From: Ohtaekwangia sp035628875 | Lineage (GTDB): Bacteria; Bacteroidota; Bacteroidia; Cytophagales; Cyclobacteriaceae | Length of the DNA: 64,000 nt | Assembly (NCBI GenBank): GCA_035628875.1 | Contig: DASPIZ010000020.1 | Location: 1-64,000, forward strand | Direction: 5' to 3' | Part shown: positions 1 through 7,580 of the stretch, one piece after another | Numbering within the stretch: position 1 is the first letter of the stretch | How the letters are laid out: every line of letters begins with the position of its first letter | Made by a program: the position numbers and the translations under genes | Notes under the pieces: model-generated | Seen by the model: the letters and a program-made list of their open reading frames with translations, nothing else | Told to the model about the DNA's origin: nothing | Databases searched by the model: none

Positions 1-543
1 ATTATCTTGTGCAAGATCTTTCAACAAATCAATATCGCGAAGAATCAGACTATTCTTTGTGATTATGCCCACCGGATGTCTGTACTGCGCGAAAACTTTG
101 AGTATGCCACGGGTGATTTCATACTTGCGTTCCAGCGGCTGATAGCAATCTGTATTTCCTGATACGCTGATTGGTGTAGCATCCCACCTTGGGTTTAGTA
201 TAAATTTCTCGATCAGCTGAGGCGCATTCTTTTTGACAATAATTTTAGATTCGAAATCCAGCCCTGCACTAAACCCCCAATATTCATGACTATTTCTTGC
301 ATAGCAATAGATACATCCATGTTCACAACCCTGGTAAGGATTGGTCGAGTACATCATGTTGAGATCAGGACTGGTTATTTTATTAACAATTGTTTTTGGT
401 GATTCATAGAATACCTGCGTATTGGCTCCGGTGATCAGCGGTTCATCCAGTCCCTCAATATGGTCTGTCACATATTGGTTCTTTAAAAACTTGTTGGCTG
501 TTTTGATCTGAGCGCCCCTTCCTTTAAAATAATCCGCTTCCAT
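1..543 (-). CDS. Radical SAM protein, PA0069/SplB-like family (N-terminal part; runs off the window)
   Basis: The reverse strand from the ATG at 543 stays open for 181 codons to the window edge, so only the N-terminal part is here. The protein begins MEADYFKGRGAQ, and around residue 70 it has the radical SAM cluster motif C-x3-C-x2-C (seen as CEHGCIYC), preceded by NPYQG. The LITGANTQVFYESPKTIVNK segment and the GCEHGCIYCYAR core are typical of the PA0069/Rv2578c group, which is related to spore photoproduct lyase. Proteins of this family bind a 4Fe-4S cluster and cleave S-adenosylmethionine; their physiological substrate is not established. It is divergent from the PLP enzyme at 677. Family assignment is confident; function is not. 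Confidence 0.85.
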   Translation of the reverse strand, partial: MEADYFKGRGAQIKTANKFLKNQYVTDHIEGLDEPLITGANTQVFYESPKTIVNKITSPDLNMMYSTNPYQGCEHGCIYCYARNSHEYWGFSAGLDFESKIIVKKNAPQLIEKFILNPRWDATPISVSGNTDCYQPLERKYEITRGILKVFAQYRHPVGIITKNSLILRDIDLLKDLAQDN

Positions 544-588
544 GCCCCTTTTCGTAGTTGTCTGTTGATCTAAAAATATTAGCTTGTA

Positions 589-603
589 ACTAATTTAATT
601 AGT
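589..603. promoter_or_regulatory. 15-bp perfect palindrome in a divergent intergenic region
   Basis: ACTAATTTAATTAGT reads the same on both strands around a central base pair. It lies between the divergent radical SAM gene (start 543) and the PLP enzyme gene (start 677), where an operator could act on both. In AT-rich DNA such a palindrome can also arise by chance. Confidence 0.3.
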
Positions 604-676
604 AAATCTACAAAACAGGTTTTTCAAGCACAAGAATATTCTATTAATTTCACCACTGCGTTAAAATGATCCTAAT

Positions 677-1579
677 GTGATAAGCTCGCTGCAGTACATC
701 GAAACACCGATTCATGAAATTTCAGATCCTATACTCACGGACGCAGGATTACGATTAATCATCAAACGTGAAGACTTAAACCATCCGTTGGTTTCCGGTA
801 ACAAATGGTGGAAACTGAAATATAACCTCTCGGAAGCTAAACAAAATAACTTTGAAACGCTGTTAACTTTTGGAGGTGCGTATTCAAATCACATTTACGC
901 TACCGCAGCCGCCGCGCACGAACTTGGCTTTAAAAGCATCGGCATAATAAGGGGAGAAGAAACCCATCCACTTAATCCGACTCTTACATTCGCACGCGAA
1001 AAGGGAATGCACTTACATTATGTTTCCCGAAACGATTATCGTGACAAGACCTCACCAGCGTTCATACATGATATGCAAAACCGATTCGGCAAATTTTATA
1101 TCATCCCGGAAGGTGGAACAAATCATTATGCCATTAAAGGTTGTATTGAGTTTGCGAAAATCATTTCATCTGTTCCGGCCGATTATGTTGTTCTACCGGT
1201 AGGCACAGCTGGGACAATTTCTGGCATCATTACCGGATTGCAGGGTGCAAAACAAATCGTCGGCATCCCTGTTTTGAAAAACGGTACCTTTCTTTATGAT
1301 GAAATAAATCACTGGCTAAAAATATTTTCGTCGGCTTCTTATGGAAACTGGTCACTCCTTACATCTTATCATCACGGCGGTTATGCTAAGACAACGCCCG
1401 CGCTATTGCAATTCATTGCGATGATGAAGGACAAGCATGATCTTCCGTTAGACCCTGTATACACGGGCAAATTACTATGGGCTGTCTTCGAAGAGATCAA
1501 AAAAGGTAACTTTAAAAGAGGCAGTACCATATTAGCCATTCATACAGGGGGATTACAAGGTGCCTTAAACGTAATTTGA
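677..1579 (+). CDS. 1-aminocyclopropane-1-carboxylate deaminase / D-cysteine desulfhydrase family PLP enzyme
   Basis: This 300-aa protein is a fold-type II PLP enzyme. The HPLVSGNKWWKLKYN motif near residues 37-50 supplies the likely PLP lysine (about K43). GGAYSNHIYATAAAA near residue 66 is the phosphate and substrate loop of the ACC deaminase/D-cysteine desulfhydrase group, and VGTAGTISGIITG near residue 177 is the glycine-rich PLP-phosphate loop. Family members release ammonia from D-cysteine or ACC, and the sequence does not settle the substrate. The only in-frame start before the conserved region is GTG at 677. The nearby ATGs at 666 and 675 are out of frame, or in a frame that stops at once. 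It is monocistronic, followed by a noncoding repeat. Confidence 0.85.
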   Translation: MISSLQYIETPIHEISDPILTDAGLRLIIKREDLNHPLVSGNKWWKLKYNLSEAKQNNFETLLTFGGAYSNHIYATAAAAHELGFKSIGIIRGEETHPLNPTLTFAREKGMHLHYVSRNDYRDKTSPAFIHDMQNRFGKFYIIPEGGTNHYAIKGCIEFAKIISSVPADYVVLPVGTAGTISGIITGLQGAKQIVGIPVLKNGTFLYDEINHWLKIFSSASYGNWSLLTSYHHGGYAKTTPALLQFIAMMKDKHDLPLDPVYTGKLLWAVFEEIKKGNFKRGSTILAIHTGGLQGALNVI

Positions 1580-1621
1580 ATTTCTCTATAAGAGTTAAAC
1601 CTCAGAATTAAACAAAAAAAA

Positions 1622-1895
1622 ATTCAATTACATTTCGTGTATGCTTCCAAGTATTCGGTCCGTTCTATGAGCGAATTGAATTTTTTCTCTCTCACGGGAA
1701 TCACTGAAACCACCGAATAAATCACTGAACCATTCAACTACATTCAGTGTATTCTTCTGTACATTTCGTGGGTTCTGTGAGCTGATTGTTTTTTTCTCTC
1801 ACAGAAATCACTGAATCCACAGCATAAATCACGGAAAGATTCGTAAGCGTTCCATGCTTTCTTCCGTGTATTCCGTGCTTTCCGTGAACTGATTA
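1622..1895. repeat. Tandem imperfect repeat, about 110-bp unit, 2.5 copies
   Basis: Three successive units begin with ATTC: 1622-1731 (110 bp), 1732-1838 (107 bp) and a truncated unit from 1839. Units 1 and 2 share, in order, ATTCAA(T/C)TACATT, CATTTCGTG or an equivalent, a TTCT(A/G)TGAGC element, a T-run followed by CTCTCAC, AATCACTGAA and AATAAATCAC or its equivalent. Unit 3 continues with TTCCGTG and TCCGTGAACTGATT. Within units, TTCCGTGA-type words occur in both orientations (for example AATCACGGAAAG and CTTTCCGTGAACTGATT), so the array can form hairpins. It fills the 313-bp gap between the PLP enzyme and the convergent RNA-ligase-like gene and overlaps that gene's stop codon. No reading frame supports a gene here. 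Confidence 0.7.
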
Positions 1896-2456
1896 TTTAA
1901 GCATGATATCATCAAACCTTTTCCACTCACGACCATTGTGCTTCAATAGAGCGAAACGGTCAACGAAAAACTCTGCAGTGTAAGTCTTGTTTTCGAACTC
2001 CTGCCAGGCTTCTGAAAACATGCTTTTTTTTAAGTCGCGAAAAGCCAGGGTAAGGTGTGGATGGAAAGGCTGATCTTTATAATCAGCGTTGAATAAATTT
2101 AATTCGCGCTTGCAAAACCGCAGTAACTTTTTTTGCAGCGCATGTAAGGATTCATTGGGAACGATGTCAACAAAAATGACGCGGGGCGGAAACGAATTAA
2201 AGTTGAGTAACTGCAGCTTAAACGGTTGAAGTCCGGCCTTAAATTTTCTCAGTGTTTCCGATAACTCTTGCTCCTTTTCCTCTTTCCAGCGGAACGGCAT
2301 GTGCAGTGTGATGTGCGGAGGTGAATTTAGTGACGCTTTACTGTTGTAGCGTTCCTTAAAATAATTCTTCAGCTCCAGGGCTTCCTCAAAGACAGGAGAT
2401 GGAGGTATCACCGCAATAAAATATTGTTTTAATTTCTTTTCCCTCACAAGCGCCAT
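1893..2456 (-). CDS. 2'-5' RNA ligase family protein (2H phosphoesterase, ThpR-like)
   Basis: This 187-aa protein has the two H-x-T signatures of the 2H phosphoesterase superfamily: PPHITLHMPF near residue 48 and HPHLTLAF near residue 133. Such enzymes hydrolyse or form 2',3'-cyclic or 2'-5' phosphodiester bonds in RNA. Bacterial members act mainly as RNA 2',3'-cyclic phosphodiesterases in vitro. The length fits the family (about 180 aa). The start is the ATG at 2456. The stop codon lies in the last unit of the upstream repeat array. There is no operon partner: the DPP IV gene on the same strand is 166 bp upstream. The cellular substrate is unknown. Confidence 0.85.
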   Translation of the reverse strand: MALVREKKLKQYFIAVIPPSPVFEEALELKNYFKERYNSKASLNSPPHITLHMPFRWKEEKEQELSETLRKFKAGLQPFKLQLLNFNSFPPRVIFVDIVPNESLHALQKKLLRFCKRELNLFNADYKDQPFHPHLTLAFRDLKKSMFSEAWQEFENKTYTAEFFVDRFALLKHNGREWKRFDDIMLK

Positions 2457-2622
2457 AAGTTATCAGAGCCTAATTTCTATGGGGGAAATTCGAAAAACAA
2501 ATCGGTTTTATAAAATCTTTGCCTAAAGTTTTAAGCCTGCAAGTTATACCTTTTCAATGCTACAAACCCATTTACGGAGAGCCTCGTGGATGCCCTCTCC
2601 CATTGTAAGGATGGCACGTAGT

Positions 2623-4785
2623 TTATAAATGTTCACTAACGTATTGGAACATCATTGTGTAGAGATGATGCCTTGTTTCGCTTCCCTGAATACCGTGATG
2701 TTTGTCCGGATAGAAGAAAGAAGTAAACTGCTTTCCTGCATTGATCAAGGCGTTCTGAAACACAATAGAATTTTGCAGGTGGACATTATCATCCCCCGTG
2801 CCATGGACCAGCAGGAGGTCACCCTCAAACTTGTCTGCAAACTGTACAGGCGAATTATCGTCGTAACCGGAGGCGTTGAGTTGGGGAGTTTGTAAATAAC
2901 GCTCGGTGTATACCGTATCGTAGAATCGCCAGTTCGTTACCGGAGAAACCGCGATACCCATTTTATAAGTCCCTGCGCCCTTTGTAAGGGCTAGTGCGGT
3001 AATGTATCCGCCATAACTCCATCCCCATACGCCCAATCGTTTATCATCAACAAAAGGCAAAGTTGAAAGATACTCCGCCGTTTGGATTATATCCTCCAAT
3101 TCAAGTTTTCCAAGTTGCTTATAGGTAGCCTTTTTAAACGCCACACCGCGCGCACCTGTTCCGCGTGTATCGACAACGGCCACAATGTATCCGTGTTGCG
3201 TCAACATTTGATGGAAGTAGTAATGACTTCCGGCCCAACTGTTATTTACGTTTTGTGAACCCGGACCACTATATTGATAAACAAGCACCGGATATTTTTT
3301 CCCTGCGATAAAATCGTTTGGCTTCAAAAAATATCCACGCAAGGAGTCTGTTCCTGCTGATTTAAAAGTAAAAAACTCCTTTGCTGCGAAATTGAATCTC
3401 TTTGTTTCTGCAAGTAACGAATCGTTTTTTTCCAATATCTTGATCCGTTTATTCGACTTCGTTTCATACAAACTTGCCTGAGGAGGTTGATTGGCATGGC
3501 TGTAGTGATCAATGTAAAACTGAAAATCGGTACTCATATTGATCTTATGCACGCCCGAACCTTCGCTTAATTTTTTCTTCTTATTTCCCTTTATCGAAAT
3601 TGTATAAAGGTGTTTTTCGAGGGGCGACACTTCTGTTGATGTATAGTATAACATATTTGTTTTTGGATTGAGTCCAAGAAATTTCTGCACTTCGAAACTT
3701 CCTTTTGTTATCGGGTGTACCAGCGACCCTTCAATGGTGTACAGGTACAAGTGGATAAATCCTGATGCTTCGCTTGGCGTAATGAAATGTTTCCCGTCGT
3801 TAAGATAAACCAAGTCCTCCACAAAACGCACATCAATATACGTCTTGCTTTCTTCTGTAAGGATCACTTTCGACTTTCCGGTTGACGCTTCTGTGTGAAT
3901 CAATTCGAGCTTGTTTTGCAGGCGATTCATTTTTCTCACCGAAAGTACCGCCGGATTGGTTGTCCATGTTATTCGAGGAATGTATACATCTCTTTCGGTT
4001 TCGAGATCTGCCCTGACCTTTTGTGCGGTGGCGATATCATAAAACCATATTTCAACGAAGGAGTTTGCTTCGCCTGCTTTTGGATATTTGAAAGTATAGT
4101 TTTTCGGATAAAGTTTATTCCGCCACACCTGCATGGTATATTCTTTTACATGAGATTCATCAAAACGATAGTAGGCCAATCTTTTACTGTCGGGCGACCA
4201 GAAAAAACCTTTCACAAAACCAAACTCCTCTTCATATACCCAGTCCGTTGTGCCGTTTATAACTGCATTGAATTTTCCATCGTCCGTCACTTTCGTTTCC
4301 TTCATATCAGCTAAAGTGACATAGTATAAATTATTTTCGCGGACGAATGCAATCTTTAACCCATCCGGAGATATGGTGGCGTAGGATTGTTTTCCGTTCG
4401 CCGACAGTTTTTTCAAACTCCTGGAAGGAATATCATAAACATAATACTCCGCAACGAACGACCGCCTGTAGATATTTCGGGTTTCTGTATTAATTAATAT
4501 TTTACTTTCATCGGCATTCAATGAATAACTCTCAATCTCCAACGCTGGCGTTAAAGCATTTCCATCCAGCATTGTTTCAACCAATTCACCAGTGGTAATG
4601 TTATATTTAACAATTTTATTATCCTTTAAGGTTGAATAGAATTTGCCGTCTTTCATCCAATTGATACCAGACACAGTCTTGGCATGGAATGTTTCCTCCG
4701 TGGTGAAATCAGCAACGGAAATTTTTTGTTGTCCTATCGCAGTCAGGTTAATGACCAGGCATAAAAATAAAATGCTACGCTTCAT
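2623..4785 (-). CDS. S9 family dipeptidyl peptidase IV (secreted serine peptidase)
   Basis: This is an exopeptidase of about 720 aa that releases Xaa-Pro/Xaa-Ala dipeptides. A signal peptide (MKRSILFLCLVINLTAIGQ) leads into an eight-bladed-propeller DPPIV_N domain (about residues 40-480) and a C-terminal alpha/beta-hydrolase domain. The catalytic triad is visible: Ser in GWSYGGY (about residue 590), Asp in HGTGDDNVH (about 665) and His in PDKHHGI (about 697). The propeller carries the substrate-binding double Glu as DWVYEEEFGF. I chose the ATG at 4785, because the frame extends four codons further only through a TTG that would spoil the signal peptide. Expected in the periplasm or outer membrane. 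In Bacteroidota these enzymes serve peptide scavenging. Assignment is confident. Confidence 0.93.
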   Translation of the reverse strand: MKRSILFLCLVINLTAIGQQKISVADFTTEETFHAKTVSGINWMKDGKFYSTLKDNKIVKYNITTGELVETMLDGNALTPALEIESYSLNADESKILINTETRNIYRRSFVAEYYVYDIPSRSLKKLSANGKQSYATISPDGLKIAFVRENNLYYVTLADMKETKVTDDGKFNAVINGTTDWVYEEEFGFVKGFFWSPDSKRLAYYRFDESHVKEYTMQVWRNKLYPKNYTFKYPKAGEANSFVEIWFYDIATAQKVRADLETERDVYIPRITWTTNPAVLSVRKMNRLQNKLELIHTEASTGKSKVILTEESKTYIDVRFVEDLVYLNDGKHFITPSEASGFIHLYLYTIEGSLVHPITKGSFEVQKFLGLNPKTNMLYYTSTEVSPLEKHLYTISIKGNKKKKLSEGSGVHKINMSTDFQFYIDHYSHANQPPQASLYETKSNKRIKILEKNDSLLAETKRFNFAAKEFFTFKSAGTDSLRGYFLKPNDFIAGKKYPVLVYQYSGPGSQNVNNSWAGSHYYFHQMLTQHGYIVAVVDTRGTGARGVAFKKATYKQLGKLELEDIIQTAEYLSTLPFVDDKRLGVWGWSYGGYITALALTKGAGTYKMGIAVSPVTNWRFYDTVYTERYLQTPQLNASGYDDNSPVQFADKFEGDLLLVHGTGDDNVHLQNSIVFQNALINAGKQFTSFFYPDKHHGIQGSETRHHLYTMMFQYVSEHL

Positions 4786-4958
4786 GGTAAAAATCAAAGT
4801 ATCAATTGTATAATTACAAGAATCCCATTACAAATTCCAGCGTTTCATTCCAACTGGTATAATTACTATAGCATCAGTACATTCCTTATTCAAGCGGTAC
4901 GGGATGGAAAAGAAGTCTCGCATCACATATATTTATACATTAATGGGAATTTGTGATC

Positions 4959-5936
4959 ATGAACAAAGAAAAATATGATGTTGTCATCATCGGTGCTGGT
5001 CCGATCGGTCTGGCTTGCGGCATTGAAGCTAAAAAAGCCGGACTTCAATATGCAATTATTGATAAGGGATGTTTGGTAAATAGCCTTTATAACTACCCGT
5101 TAAACATGATGTTCTTTTCAACATCAGAAAGACTTGAAATCGGAGGTGTTCCTTTTATCTCGCATAGCCCAAAACCGAATCGCTTTGAGGCCCTGGAATA
5201 TTATCGTAGAGTAAGCATGTCGTGGGCACTGAACGTTAAGCTCTATGAAGAGGTTACAGCCACCAGCTACGATGGTGAGCAGCATACCACCATCACAACG
5301 AAAGGTCATTATACTTCACGTGCTGTTATCCTGGCGCTGGGTTTTTACGATTTACCGTATCTTCTGAATATCCCTGGTGAAGAGCTGCCAAAGGTGTTGC
5401 ACTACTACAAGGAACCACATCCATTTTTTGCTCAACGTGTTCTGGTGATCGGCGCGGCTAATTCAGCAGTAGATGTAGCGTTGGAAACATGGCGTAAGGG
5501 TGCAGAAGTGACCATGGTGATCCGCGAAGGCGAAATCCGCGACAGTGTTAAATACTGGGTTCGTCCGGATATTGAAAACCGGATAAAAGAGGGATCTATC
5601 AAAGCGTATTTTCATTCAACTGTTACCAGGATTACAGAAAACACTGTTGAAATCAAAACACCAGAAAAGTCAATTGTTGTTGATAATGATTTTGTGTTGG
5701 CGATGACAGGGTATCAACCTCCGTTTAAATTTTTAGCTGCTGCCGGTGTTCAGTTTCATGAAGACACCTTCCGTACCCCTGTTTATAATGAAGAAACTAT
5801 GGAGACTAATGTACCGAGCCTCTATCTCGCTGGTGTTGTATGTGGCGGGTTGAAAACCAACAAGTGGTTCATTGAGAACTCCAGGATACATGCTGAACTA
5901 ATCATTCGCAAGATGATCGAAAAGCAAGTAAATTAA
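4959..5936 (+). CDS. ypdA: YpdA family flavoprotein, putative bacillithiol disulfide reductase
   Basis: This 325-aa FAD/NAD(P)-dependent oxidoreductase has an N-terminal FAD-binding Rossmann motif, VVIIGAGPIGLACG (about residues 7-20). A second dinucleotide site, VLVIGAANSAVDVALE (about 160-175), binds NADPH. The length and the NYPLNMMFFSTSERLEIG segment match YpdA, which reduces oxidised bacillithiol in Firmicutes and in bacillithiol-making Bacteroidota. It lacks the CxxC of thioredoxin reductases, as YpdA does. The ATG at 4959 is preferred to an in-frame GTG at 4953. A strong terminator follows the stop codon directly. No bacillithiol biosynthesis gene is in the window, so the substrate is inferred from family. 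Confidence 0.85.
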   Translation: MNKEKYDVVIIGAGPIGLACGIEAKKAGLQYAIIDKGCLVNSLYNYPLNMMFFSTSERLEIGGVPFISHSPKPNRFEALEYYRRVSMSWALNVKLYEEVTATSYDGEQHTTITTKGHYTSRAVILALGFYDLPYLLNIPGEELPKVLHYYKEPHPFFAQRVLVIGAANSAVDVALETWRKGAEVTMVIREGEIRDSVKYWVRPDIENRIKEGSIKAYFHSTVTRITENTVEIKTPEKSIVVDNDFVLAMTGYQPPFKFLAAAGVQFHEDTFRTPVYNEETMETNVPSLYLAGVVCGGLKTNKWFIENSRIHAELIIRKMIEKQVN

Positions 5937-5962
5937 AAGAGACAGCTGATGCCGTCTCTTTT
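5935..5962 (+). terminator. Intrinsic terminator after ypdA, usable on both strands
   Basis: A perfect 9-bp stem (AAAAGAGAC at 5935-5943 with GTCTCTTTT at 5954-5962) encloses a 10-base loop. It starts inside the ypdA stop codon. The A/T flanks supply a T-run in either direction, so it can also end transcripts of the convergent barrel-protein gene at 5986. Confidence 0.8.
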
Positions 5963-5985
5963 ATGAGGAGAACAAAGATTTTTAT

Positions 5986-6612
5986 CTATTGTCCAAAATA
6001 AACACGCAAGCCAAGCGTAGGGGACAAAGAATCTAACCCAATTGTTATTGTTGTTTGTTTAAAATCATCCATTTCTGTATCAGGTGTTAAGGAAGTGTAG
6101 GCAATCCCACGAAATAGAAATTCTGCGGACCAGCGTTCATTAAAGAAATAAGCAAACCCCGGAGAAATGGCAACGTCCAAACCATTAAATTTTGTTTTGT
6201 CTGAATCCCCGTCAAAAGTTTCCTTTTGGTCACCAAAAATATAACTTATCGATCCTTGGGCAAAAAAGGCGAAGTTCTCATTAGATGACGCTTTATACAA
6301 TCGAACAAAAGGTCCAATACCTATTGCTGAGGATGTAACTTCATACGGCCCAAAGTCGAAATCGTCTTCCCTAGCTTTTTCATTTACAATACTTAGGTTT
6401 AATCCTACTGCTATTCCATCGGTAACAAAATAGCCAAGGCTTGGGCCAAAGGAGAATGACAATTCATCCCCAATTTCTTCGCCATCAAATTCCATTTTAG
6501 TTGATTCATGGCTTATTCCGCCGCCCAATAAAAATGCACCTTGCGAGATCTGCGCATGAACCTTACCAAATACACAACAAGCGATTACACTAACGATTAG
6601 TAATTTTTTCAT
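5986..6612 (-). CDS. Outer membrane beta-barrel protein (OMP_b-brl type)
   Basis: This 208-aa protein has a clear signal peptide (MKKLLIVSVIACCVFGKVHAQ) and then alternating amphipathic strands rich in Gly and aromatic residues. Examples are SFSFGPSLGYFVTDGIAVGLNLS, split by acidic turns such as EKAREDDFDFG. The C-terminus, GLRVYFGQ, resembles the last strand of small OmpW/OmpX-like barrels. The size fits an 8-stranded barrel. I see no catalytic motif. Such proteins are common in Bacteroidota and mostly have no assigned role. It is convergent with ypdA. Confidence 0.75.
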   Translation of the reverse strand: MKKLLIVSVIACCVFGKVHAQISQGAFLLGGGISHESTKMEFDGEEIGDELSFSFGPSLGYFVTDGIAVGLNLSIVNEKAREDDFDFGPYEVTSSAIGIGPFVRLYKASSNENFAFFAQGSISYIFGDQKETFDGDSDKTKFNGLDVAISPGFAYFFNERWSAEFLFRGIAYTSLTPDTEMDDFKQTTITIGLDSLSPTLGLRVYFGQ

Positions 6613-6690
6613 AAAATTTAGGTTTATCCTTAAAGATAATGCTGTCTGTTTGAATAAATGATACCGTGCAACGAATTCTTTACTTAATCC

Positions 6691-7580
6691 TTACTGAAAC
6701 CGTTTTAATATTCTGTTGACCGATTGTACATAAGCCCCGCCAAAAAGATTGACATGTACTAGCAAGGGGTAAAGATTATATATATCACAACGTCCAGCGA
6801 AGCCTGGTTCGAGTGGAAATGCATTATTGTAACAACTATAAAATACATCTGTAAATCCGTTGAACAGCTTTGTCATGGCAAGATCCATTTCACGATGTCC
6901 ATAATAAACTGCAGGATCAATAAGGCATGGTTCACCAGCCTCGTCAGTAATTACATTACCGCTCCAAAGGTCGCCATGAATCAAAGCAGGATTCTCCTTA
7001 GGGAGAAGATCGGCAGGCGTTTATACAAATTAAGAAATTGATTTCTTAACTGTGGATCTACAAGCCCGTCCTCCTCCGCAATCGTCAATTGAATTTCAAG
7101 TCGTTCGTGAATGAAGAAGTCAATCCAATCGGGTTTGAATCCATTATACTGAGGTAAGGACCCAATGAAGTTGCTGTGATCTAATCCGAAATTGTTGGCG
7201 GTGAATCGATGAAGGCTGGCTAATTTTTCACCCAAATTTATTGAATACGAATCCGACGGTTTCGCTGAGGCGAAATATTCAAGCAGTAAAAATTGATGTT
7301 CGTTCGTTTCACCAGCCGAAACAACCTTCGGAATTCGCAAAGTGTCTGTTGTTGATAACAGTTGTAATCCTTTTGTTTCCGCCTTAAACATGTTGGGAAA
7401 CTTTTTTAGATCATTCCATTTTAAAAAATAACCACCTTCAGATGTTTCGAGTTTTCCACCATGGTTAACACAACCTCCTCCGAAAAAAGAAAAATTCAAC
7501 AACTTCAACGTCTTACCTGTCGTTTCTGTTAATGTCTGAATAAGATTAAGACGAATGGCTTCCGGAATATCGTGGATCAT
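6691..7580 (-). pseudogene. Fructosamine kinase family protein, interrupted by a -1 frameshift
   Basis: The first part (7580 down to 6981, 199 codons) has the N-terminal kinase lobe of the fructosamine-3-kinase/ketosamine kinase family: GGCVNHGGKLETSEGGYFLKWN with the ATP-binding lysine, and LLLEYF. It stops soon after NLYKRLP. The second part, in the next frame (to 6691), has the catalytic loop LIHGDLWSGN, the metal-binding LIDPAVYYGHREMDLAM and FGGF-like residues. Reading through, the codons before ALIHGD give DLLPKENP in the second frame, so one base is missing around 7010-7012 (a GG read as G would explain it). The repaired protein would be about 296 aa, the normal family length. Family members phosphorylate glycated amines so that they break down. 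The gene start overlaps the TonB receptor stop (ATGA). Either a recent pseudogene or a sequencing error. Confidence 0.85.

Noticed and set aside
2577..2601. GGAGAG...CTCTCC hairpin downstream of the DPP IV gene
   Set aside because: Only six base pairs, a 13-base loop and no T-run in either direction; not called as a terminator.
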